From positions 32,184 through 96,183 of the forward strand of contig UQMD01000004.1 in assembly GCA_900542155.1 (NCBI GenBank): a stretch of 64,000 nt of DNA. Reading direction: 5' to 3'. The position numbers and the translations under genes were made by a program. The stretch comes from an uncultured Collinsella sp. Lineage in GTDB: Bacteria; Actinomycetota; Coriobacteriia; Coriobacteriales; Coriobacteriaceae. Shown one piece after another: positions 17,040-23,921 of the stretch (position 1 is its first letter; each line of letters begins with the position of its first letter). Below the pieces are notes generated by a model. The model did no database searches. It was not told the origin of the DNA and saw nothing but the letters and a program-made list of their open reading frames with translations.

Positions 17040-17220
17040 CAGGTCTAATACTTTTCCGCGAAGTGAACGAGTCAAAACGGGCCCCCGAAGCATCGACACT
17101 TTTGGTGACTCGTTTCCTGCAGTTTTGCCATTGGGATCCTGCGGTTTTTGGCTTCGAAAAGTGTGCATGCTTCGGGGGTCCAAATAAGCTCGTTCACTTC
17201 GCGGAAAAGTATTAGACCTG
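17040..17220. repeat. 181-bp MITE-like palindrome, copy 2
   Basis: Left arm 17040-17071 and right arm 17189-17220 are inverted copies with CAGGTCTAATAC termini. The core TACTTTTCCGCGAAGTGAAC and the inner CCCCCGAAGCATCGACACTTTT match copy 1 at 949-1130. The outer 6-8 bp differ between the two copies, yet pair within each copy. Confidence 0.85.
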
Positions 17221-17466
17221 ACTATAGGAAGGTTGTCCGGATGTGGCATCGAGGCCCATCCAGGCCCGGTTGAGGCGGTCGCCAAGACTGTTTGGGCGAC
17301 TGTGGTCTTGGTTGGGGTGGCCCCCGGTGTTGTCGAGATCACTTTTGGCTCGGTTGGTGTGGTTGTCGACGGCGCGGAAGCGGCTTTGGGCTTGGTTGGG
17401 GTGGTTGCTGGCGTTGTTGAGGCGGCTTTGGGTGCCGCGCCGTCCTCTTGGCTTGGCGACGCAAAA
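17221..17466. other. Degenerate ~51-bp repeats, Pro/Thr-rich if read on minus strand
   Basis: The stretch repeats variants of GGCTTTGGGCTTGGTTGGGG about every 51 bp. Read on the minus strand it gives a Pro/Thr/Lys-rich run (such as TTPATTPTKPKAA) like a cell-wall linker, but the open frame crosses the tRNA-Val gene and has no ribosome site. It may be a remnant of a surface-protein gene. Confidence 0.3.
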
Positions 17467-17498
17467 CAAAACAGCTCAGAGGCGAAGCCTCTGAGCTG
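17463..17498 (-). terminator. Terminator of tRNA-Val
   Basis: Perfect 12-bp stem CAGCTCAGAGGC and complement with a 3-nt loop, and a T-rich tail on the minus strand (TTTTGTTTT). It starts 8 bp past the tRNA 3' end. Confidence 0.8.
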
Positions 17499-17506
17499 CG
17501 AACATT

Positions 17507-17581
17507 TGGTGGGCGTTAGAAGATTTGAACTTCTGACCTCTTCCGTGTCAGGGAAGCGCTCTCCCCCTGAGCTAAACGCCC
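17507..17581 (-). tRNA. tRNA-Val (GAC)
   Basis: Read on the minus strand, GGGCGTT pairs with AACGCCC. The D arm GCTC/GAGC, the anticodon stem CTTCC/GGAAG with loop CTGACAC (anticodon GAC), and the T arm AGAAG-TTCAAAT-CTTCT are all intact. Discriminator A and CCA are encoded. Confidence 0.95.
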
Positions 17582-17811
17582 GATCAAGGGTGCGCGAGTG
17601 CGCAGGAAATAATATAACGGAGCTCCCGCCCAGTGGCAAGAACTATTTTTTAAAAAGTGGCGATTTGCGACCCTATCCGCCCCGATGCAGCGCGAAGGGC
17701 ACGCGAAATATTCCGTTTGTACCCCCGATGAACTGCACGTTCGCGTAAAATAACTCCATTATGGGCAAATGATGTCCAGGCGGTTTACAACACGGCATCT
17801 GGGGGAGGGGC

Positions 17812-18696
17812 ATGTCGGACGCGCGTTCGCTGCAAAAACAGTTCAATCGCATGCTCGCCACGTTGCTGGTGGCGCTTGCTGCTGCCGGAGCCGTAACGTA
17901 TGCCTGGTACATCTATAACGCCAACCGCCACATAACCGACGTCAAGATGGCGGCGGGCACGGGCGTGACCTTCCTTATCTCCAACGAGTACGACGGCGAA
18001 TACAAAACCAACGCCGGCCTGAGCTTTACGGGTCTGCTCGATCCCGTCTCGACCGACAACGTGCTCAACGGCTTTCAAAAGGTAACGGGCTTTACCGGTG
18101 GAACCACCCAGGACTCGCTCTTTGCCAACATGTTTGGTGCCGCCGAGCATTCCGACTACTACAAGACTTCCCTGTACCTGGCTACCAACTCGGCCGCGAC
18201 CGACGTGTACCTGTCGGGTATCGACTTTACCGAGCAGGATCCGGCAAACCCCATCTCCACCGCCCTGCGCGTGGGACTGGTTACCTATGCGTCAGGGCAG
18301 GGCGATACCGTGACGGGCCAGTACGTCTTTGAGGTCTCGGGCGAGCACAATCCCCAGGCGCGCTACAACACGCTCGACGGCAAGGATGCCGGCGAGAGCG
18401 AGCAGAACCACCTGGTGCTCGACAGCACCCGCTCCAATGGAGCCACGGTTGATTTTGACCAGCTGACCAGCGCTAACTTCTGCGACTATAACGAAGACAC
18501 CGGTGTCGTGAGCCTCAAGGAGGCCACGACCAAGATCTGCAGCCTGCCCGCTGCTGCCAAGGGCGCCGACCGTAGCACGCCCGTGCGCGTGGATGTGTAC
18601 GTGTGGCTGGAAGGCTGTGACCCCGACTGCACCAACAATCTGGCCGCCACCAGCCTGCAATCGCTGGCACTGCGCTTTGCCGGCAAGCGTTCGTAA
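17812..18696 (+). CDS. SipW-type signal peptide surface protein, first gene of the main cluster
   Basis: 294 residues with leader MSDARSLQKQFNRM, a hydrophobic helix and GAVTYAWYIYNANRH, the SipW-type cleavage context (AWY instead of AWF). The mature part is beta-rich. Near the end is VYVWLEGCDPDCTN, the fullest form of the family motif, with two cysteines. GGGGGAGGGG lies 4 bp before the ATG. It heads a co-directional run with short gaps to 26872, and its promoter must lie in the 230 bp after tRNA-Val. It is likely exported and processed by the ER-type peptidases of the same run; a fibre-subunit role is inferred from resemblance to TasA/camelysin. Confidence 0.75.
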   Translation: MSDARSLQKQFNRMLATLLVALAAAGAVTYAWYIYNANRHITDVKMAAGTGVTFLISNEYDGEYKTNAGLSFTGLLDPVSTDNVLNGFQKVTGFTGGTTQDSLFANMFGAAEHSDYYKTSLYLATNSAATDVYLSGIDFTEQDPANPISTALRVGLVTYASGQGDTVTGQYVFEVSGEHNPQARYNTLDGKDAGESEQNHLVLDSTRSNGATVDFDQLTSANFCDYNEDTGVVSLKEATTKICSLPAAAKGADRSTPVRVDVYVWLEGCDPDCTNNLAATSLQSLALRFAGKRS

Positions 18697-18707
18697 GGGG
18701 GCCAGGG

Positions 18708-19544
18708 ATGAGTGCATCGAACATCAAAGATATCCTGGGCTCGCGCCGTCGCATGGTTGCCGCGGCCGCATGGATGTTGGTGCTGGTAGCCGCCCTGAGT
18801 GCCGCTACCTACGCCTGGTTTAGCAACTCGCGCTACACCAACGTGACGCCCGTGGCACACACGGTAAGCGACGAGGGCTCCGACCTGCAGATTGGACTTT
18901 CGGCCAACGGACCATGGGACACAACGGCAACGCTTGCCGCCGCCGACAAAACACTCTACCCCATCTCGACGGCAGACCTTTCCCGCTTTTGGCGTGGCAC
19001 CTTCCAAAATGCCGCGGGCATTACGACCGACTACGCCGACTGCACCGCGCAGCTGGACGACTATGCCCTCACTGGCACGCTGTACCTTAAGGGCAGCGAT
19101 AGCGCTCTCAACGTGTACCTGTACCAGGGCCAGATGAGCGTGACGAGCGACCCGCAACTGCTGGCCGCACTGCGCCTGGGCCTGGTCATCACGACCCAGT
19201 CCGGTACGCAAACGCATATCTTTACCTGCGACGATCTGGGCAACACCTCGGGCGCCACCAGTAGGCGTACCACCGCGCAAGACGGCGTGGTCGTGGCGCC
19301 CGGTGCCTCGGGCTGGACCTACACCGCCGATCCCGCACGCGCCATAAGCGCCTACAGCATGGACGGCGCCGGCGACACGCCCACAGCGCGCGCAGGCGCC
19401 ACGCCCATCTGCACGCTGGCCGCCAACGAGGTGGCAAGCGTTCGCTACGTTGTGTACATGGAAGGCTGCGACGCCCAATGCATCGACGAGGCTCAGGCTC
19501 GCGATGTGGTGCTGCAGCTTGCCTTTGCCGCGGCCAAGGCATAA
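18708..19544 (+). CDS. SipW-type signal peptide surface protein, second gene
   Basis: 278 residues, 11 bp after the previous gene. The leader is basic (ILGSRRRM), then a hydrophobic segment and SAATYAWFSNSRYTNVT. The mature part includes ADKTLYPIST, a segment also seen in the next paralog as AVTLYPVSTFDL, and closes with VVYMEGCDAQCID, matching the EGxDPxC motif. No other membrane helix or sortase motif is present, so it is either released or assembled non-covalently. It is probably a structural subunit related to its neighbours. Confidence 0.75.
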   Translation: MSASNIKDILGSRRRMVAAAAWMLVLVAALSAATYAWFSNSRYTNVTPVAHTVSDEGSDLQIGLSANGPWDTTATLAAADKTLYPISTADLSRFWRGTFQNAAGITTDYADCTAQLDDYALTGTLYLKGSDSALNVYLYQGQMSVTSDPQLLAALRLGLVITTQSGTQTHIFTCDDLGNTSGATSRRTTAQDGVVVAPGASGWTYTADPARAISAYSMDGAGDTPTARAGATPICTLAANEVASVRYVVYMEGCDAQCIDEAQARDVVLQLAFAAAKA

Positions 19545-19559
19545 GGGGGGCGAAGCGAC

Positions 19560-20546
19560 ATGGAAGACAAGAAGCACATGCCAGCAGATAACCGCAAGGC
19601 CAAAACCCAGAGCGCTAGCTCCGCGGCCCCCTCCAGCGCGTCCGTCGATCGCCGGGTCCTCGAGGGCGCCGCCGCCCGCCGTCACGCCCGTCGCGCGCGT
19701 GCCTACATCGCGCTCGTTATGGTGGCGCTCGCCGCCACTTTGGGCGCCGCGACCTACGCCTGGTTTACCAGCAACATGAAGGTCAACACCAACTCGGTGA
19801 GCGTGCACAGCGACACGTCCAAGCTGGTGCTAGAGCTGGGCGATGCCGATCGCGGCAGCTGGTCGCAGCAGGGCGACGTTTCCCTGACTTCCAGCGCGAA
19901 TGGCGCCGTGACGCTCTACCCAGTCTCGACCTTTGACCTCAACGGCTTTGCCGCCTGCGCGCAAAACAACTCGGCCGGCGATGCCACGGTATTTGAGCAG
20001 GCAAAAGACAATGGCTCCGCGTTCTACCACGGCTGGATCGATCTGCGCCCCACCATTACCGGAACGGGCGCCAGCAAAGTAAAGGGTAAGGTCAGCTTGT
20101 ATCTGGCCGAATCGCTGGTCCCGCAGGACGCCAACGCCGAGCTGCTGCGCGCAGCCCGTGTGGGCATTAAGATCTCGAGCGGCAACCAGGTACTTGCCGC
20201 CAACATCTTTGAGCTCGACAGCTCCGACGGCGGCCATCGCGACGAGCATCCCGCGACCGTCCCCGCGGGCCTGGCAGGCTATACCGAGGGCATGCTTTTG
20301 GGCTGGCAAAACGGCCAGCTCGCTTGCGGTACCAACGTGACGCAGGACCCCGCCGCCTTTACGCTGGACACGAGCGAGACGGCCACGCGCCCGCAAAACA
20401 CGCTTGCCACGCTGGGGCTGGGCCAGACCTATCGTCTGGATATCTATTACTACATCGAGGGCACCGACCCCGATAGCGCCGACTACCTGCATCAAGACCC
20501 GGGCACCTTGCACCTGGCGCTCTTTGCGACCTTGGACGGTGAGTAG
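19560..20546 (+). CDS. SipW-type signal peptide surface protein, third gene
   Basis: 328 residues with an unusually long N-region of about 50 residues, rich in Ala/Ser/Arg (ending RRHARRARAY), before the hydrophobic core and GAATYAWFTSNMKVNTNS. The long N-region could be cytosolic and recognised before cleavage. The mature part carries TLYPVSTFDLNGFAA, and the motif appears as YYYIEGTDPDSADY, where the cysteine is replaced. A ribosome site GGGGGGCGAAG precedes the ATG. It belongs to the same transcription unit as its neighbours. Confidence 0.75.
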   Translation: MEDKKHMPADNRKAKTQSASSAAPSSASVDRRVLEGAAARRHARRARAYIALVMVALAATLGAATYAWFTSNMKVNTNSVSVHSDTSKLVLELGDADRGSWSQQGDVSLTSSANGAVTLYPVSTFDLNGFAACAQNNSAGDATVFEQAKDNGSAFYHGWIDLRPTITGTGASKVKGKVSLYLAESLVPQDANAELLRAARVGIKISSGNQVLAANIFELDSSDGGHRDEHPATVPAGLAGYTEGMLLGWQNGQLACGTNVTQDPAAFTLDTSETATRPQNTLATLGLGQTYRLDIYYYIEGTDPDSADYLHQDPGTLHLALFATLDGE

Positions 20547-20548
20547 CC

Positions 20549-21352
20549 ATGACGCGTAAACAACCCGCCGCCAACTGCACGCCCGCCACCGGCAAGCCCA
20601 ACGCCGCCGCGCCCGCCGACACCGACCTGCGCCGCAAGCTCACCACCACCGTGGTGCTGGTGCTGTTTGCGCTGGTGGCGATAGCCATGGCAACGTTCGC
20701 CTGGTTCTCCATCGCCGATAGCGCCAAGACCCGCATGCTCATGATCGACGCCAACGCCGACGGCTCGCTGCGCTTTGACCTGGACGGGCACGCCGCGTTC
20801 GACGAATACGTGCACAGCCTGGGCTTCGACCAGATCTCGGCGCGCATTGCCAGCGAAAAGGGCGTGGACATCGACGCGTCCAAGCTCAAGCCCGTCACCA
20901 CGAGCGACTACCAGACCTTCACCTTCGAGGACGGCTCCACCGCCGATCCCGCCACCGGCGCCTACCTGGAGTTTACGCTGCACTTTATGAGCAGTACGGA
21001 CCTGCGCGTTCGCCTGACCGGGCAGGATGGCGACGGCGGCGTGTCCGGCACGCGGTTTAGCTCCGATACACAGGGCATGGCCAGTGCCATGCGTATGAGC
21101 TTTACCGCCGATGGCCGCACCTGGGTCTACAACCCCAACGGAGGCGGGGGCTCGTCTGGTGCGGCCACCGTCTTTGGGCTCGACTCGGGAGCAGCGAACG
21201 CGGCCAGCGACATGTTCGACCTAATAAAAGATACGGACAAGCCGGTAACCGTTCGCATATGGCTCGAGGGAACGGACCCAAATTGCACTAATATGCTAAA
21301 GGGAGCTAACTATTCGGTTTCGATGCGCTTTGAGGGCATCGAAGAACAGTAG
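20549..21352 (+). CDS. SipW-type signal peptide surface protein, fourth gene
   Basis: 267 residues, starting 2 bp after the previous stop. The N-region (about 33 residues, Pro/Ala-rich) is followed by a membrane helix and AMATFAWFSIADSAKTR. The ectodomain includes a Gly-rich loop (PNGGGGSSG) and ends with VRIWLEGTDPNCTNM. It differs most from the paralogs in its early mature region (DANADGSLRFDLDGHAAF). A 60-bp gap without a clear terminator separates it from the signal peptidase gene. Confidence 0.75.
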   Translation: MTRKQPAANCTPATGKPNAAAPADTDLRRKLTTTVVLVLFALVAIAMATFAWFSIADSAKTRMLMIDANADGSLRFDLDGHAAFDEYVHSLGFDQISARIASEKGVDIDASKLKPVTTSDYQTFTFEDGSTADPATGAYLEFTLHFMSSTDLRVRLTGQDGDGGVSGTRFSSDTQGMASAMRMSFTADGRTWVYNPNGGGGSSGAATVFGLDSGAANAASDMFDLIKDTDKPVTVRIWLEGTDPNCTNMLKGANYSVSMRFEGIEEQ

Positions 21353-21412
21353 ATATGCACGGCGGCCACCGGGCCGCGCACGACCTAGACAGACACGGTA
21401 GTAAGGGACATC

Positions 21413-22162
21413 ATGCAATCTGTTAAAAAAGCCGCATCCATCGCACTGAGCGTCGTCATGTGGATCATCATCCTGGTGGCGGCCCTGTACGCGTTTACCA
21501 CGCTCGCCACGCACGAGGACGGCAGTGTCTCGGACATCGCCGGCTTCACCCCGCTCGCCGTGCAGTCCGACTCCATGGCGCCCACGTTTAACAAGGGCGA
21601 CCTCATCGTCATCAAAAAGTGCGACACCTCTAAGCTCGAGGTGGGCGACATCGTGACGTTCCACACCATCATCGACAACGAGTACGCGCTCAACACGCAC
21701 CGCATCGCCGCCATCGACGAAGTCAACGGCATGCGCAGCTTTACCACCAAGGGCGATAACAACGACGTGGCCGATACGCACATCATCAGCGACGGAGACA
21801 TCGTTGGTAAGTACCTGTTCGCGTTGCCGCAGATGGGCAAGGTCATGGACTTCCTGTCTAGCTCCATGGGCTTCCTCATCGTGATTGTCCTGCCCATGCT
21901 GCTGTTCTTTATCTACCAGGTGTATCACCTTATCGTGGTGGGCATGAACCTTAAGCGCGCCATGGCCGAGGAAGACCGCCTGGCCGCCGCGGCCGCCATC
22001 GTGGACGCCGAGGGCAAGGGGGACACCGCCGCCGTCACCGCCGATAACGCCGCCGAGCAGCTCGCCCAGGCCGAGGCCAAGCTCGAGGAAGCCCGTCGTT
22101 TAAAGGCCGAGGCCGAGGCGGCGATGAACGCGACCAAGCAGGAGGATACCGACGGTGAGTGA
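21413..22162 (+). CDS. ER-type (SipW-like) signal peptidase I
   Basis: 249 residues. An N-terminal membrane helix (about 8-28) is followed by the catalytic serine S54 in QSDSMAPT and by NTHRI with H96 where bacterial-type enzymes have lysine. This Ser-His pair defines the SipW/archaeal-eukaryal class. A second helix spans about 151-172. The last 70 residues form a charged Ala/Glu-rich helix (LEEARRLKAEAEAA), a cytosolic coiled-coil tail unusual for the family. It should cleave the AWF-type leaders of the preceding four genes. It overlaps the ATPase gene by 8 bp. Confidence 0.88.
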   Translation: MQSVKKAASIALSVVMWIIILVAALYAFTTLATHEDGSVSDIAGFTPLAVQSDSMAPTFNKGDLIVIKKCDTSKLEVGDIVTFHTIIDNEYALNTHRIAAIDEVNGMRSFTTKGDNNDVADTHIISDGDIVGKYLFALPQMGKVMDFLSSSMGFLIVIVLPMLLFFIYQVYHLIVVGMNLKRAMAEEDRLAAAAAIVDAEGKGDTAAVTADNAAEQLAQAEAKLEEARRLKAEAEAAMNATKQEDTDGE

Positions 22163-23852
22163 GTTTCTGGGATTTGCCTGGGAGCTGCTGGCAAAGGTTG
22201 TCTACAACGTCGTTGCCGTTGTGAGCTCCATCCTTAACCTGCTGGTGTTTGGCTGGGTTGAGTACTTCAACATCTTTATGACCTACTTCACCACGTTTGA
22301 CCTGGTGGGCAAGATCGGCGCGGTCATTCTGTTTGCCATGCTCATCGCGGTCCCCGTGCTGATCGTGGCCATCCTGGTCCACCGCTACCGCATCAACCGC
22401 CGCCTGCATCGCGACGACACGTCCAACAAAGCGCTCTATCGCGAGATCGGCCGCCTGAACAAGCAGGTGCTCGATCTTATGGACGAGAAGAACAAGCTGC
22501 TGGCGCTCAAGGTCAACGCCATGGGCGGTACCAAGCAGATTCCGTACGTGGGTGCCTCGGCTCTTGCCGACGATCACCTGCCGACGGTGGGCAACGTGGT
22601 GGGCGCCGCTGCGGGCGCCGGTGCGCCTGCGGGCGAGGGTGCCACGGCCGCCGTGGTGTCGGGCAACGCGTCGCTCGCGCTCGATGGCGAGGGTGTCAAG
22701 GACGCCGCAGCCGCCATGGCCAAGGCCACCGTCGAGGCCAAGACCCTTGCCGAGGAAAAAGAAATCGCCCAGGCCAACCGCTTTCCCAAGCTGTCCCTGG
22801 TGGATCTTAAATACCGCGACTGGGAATCGCCGGCCTACGACGATGCCATCTCGCTGGAGGACTTTGTCGACAGCTTCCGCGCGTTCGCCTGCAGCCAGAT
22901 GAAGCTCTACTACACGCCCGAGATTATCCGCCGCTTTGTGGCCGGCATGGCCGCCTCCAAGCTGCTGATCCTGGAGGGCATCTCGGGTACCGGTAAGACG
23001 TCGCTGCCCTACAGCTTTAGCCGCTACCTGGACAACCCCGCGACCATCGTGTCGGTACAGCCGAGCTTTCGCGACCGCACCGAGGTGCTGGGCTACTTTA
23101 ACGAGTTTTCCAAGCGCTTTAACGAGACCGAGTTCCTGCGCGCCGTGTACGAGGCAGGCCTTCGCCAGGACCCGTCCATGATCGTGCTCGACGAGATGAA
23201 CCTCGCCCGCGTGGAGTACTACTTTGCCGAGATCCTGTCGGTGCTCGAGATGCCCAGCCACGACGAGTGGGTGCTCGACCTGGTGCCCACCCAGTGGGCC
23301 GCCGACCCCAAGGCCCTGCACGACGGCAAGCTCACCATTCCCGACAGCTTGTGGTTTATCGGCACCGCCAACAACGACGACTCCACCTTTACCATCACGG
23401 ACAAGGTGTACGACCGTGCGATCCCCATCGAGCTCAACGAGCGCGCCGACGCGTTTGAATGCGAGCCGCACGAGCGCGTGCACGTGACGGCCGACCACCT
23501 GCAGTATCTGTTCCAAAAGGCCAAGGTCGAGTACGTAATCGACGACGAGCTGCTCCAGAAGATGCACAAGCTGGACCAGTACTTGCAGACCCGCTTTAAG
23601 CTGGCCTTTGGCAACCGTATCATCAAGCAGATGTACGACTTTATCCCCGTGTACGTGGCGTGCGGCGGCACCGAGCTGGGCGGCATGGACTACATCATCG
23701 CCCGCAAGGTGCTCAAGAAGTTTGAGTCCATGAACGTGAGCTTTGTGCGCGACGAGATGAAGGGCCTGATCGAGTACATCGAGAAGACCTTTGGCGAGGG
23801 CGGCCTGCCCGATTCCGTCATGTACCTGCAGCGGATCCAGAACTTCTACTAA
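22155..23852 (+). CDS. Membrane-anchored McrB-like AAA+ ATPase
   Basis: 565 residues. Two membrane helices (about 10-35 and 50-76) are followed by a coiled-coil and Ala/Gly-rich linker, then an AAA+ domain of the McrB/AAA_5 group: Walker A GISGTGKT (275-282), Walker B MIVLDEMNLARVE (342-354), sensor-1 FIGTANND (401-408). Classical McrB uses GTP to drive DNA translocation with McrC and lacks membrane helices. Here anchoring and linkage to secreted proteins and signal peptidases point instead to a surface-assembly motor or chaperone. Start codon and frame overlap with the peptidase gene suggest translational coupling. Confidence 0.78.
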   Translation: MSEFLGFAWELLAKVVYNVVAVVSSILNLLVFGWVEYFNIFMTYFTTFDLVGKIGAVILFAMLIAVPVLIVAILVHRYRINRRLHRDDTSNKALYREIGRLNKQVLDLMDEKNKLLALKVNAMGGTKQIPYVGASALADDHLPTVGNVVGAAAGAGAPAGEGATAAVVSGNASLALDGEGVKDAAAAMAKATVEAKTLAEEKEIAQANRFPKLSLVDLKYRDWESPAYDDAISLEDFVDSFRAFACSQMKLYYTPEIIRRFVAGMAASKLLILEGISGTGKTSLPYSFSRYLDNPATIVSVQPSFRDRTEVLGYFNEFSKRFNETEFLRAVYEAGLRQDPSMIVLDEMNLARVEYYFAEILSVLEMPSHDEWVLDLVPTQWAADPKALHDGKLTIPDSLWFIGTANNDDSTFTITDKVYDRAIPIELNERADAFECEPHERVHVTADHLQYLFQKAKVEYVIDDELLQKMHKLDQYLQTRFKLAFGNRIIKQMYDFIPVYVACGGTELGGMDYIIARKVLKKFESMNVSFVRDEMKGLIEYIEKTFGEGGLPDSVMYLQRIQNFY

Positions 23853-23921
23853 TGGCGTAAGTGCGGGGCGGCGTGATGTCGCCCCGTCCCTTTCCGATCG
23901 ATCCAACCTATGGAGTAACCC

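Noticed and set aside
16827..17639. 270-residue minus-strand ORF across the MITE-like element and tRNA-Val
   Set aside because: It crosses a tRNA gene, a terminator and a palindrome, so it cannot be one functional gene.
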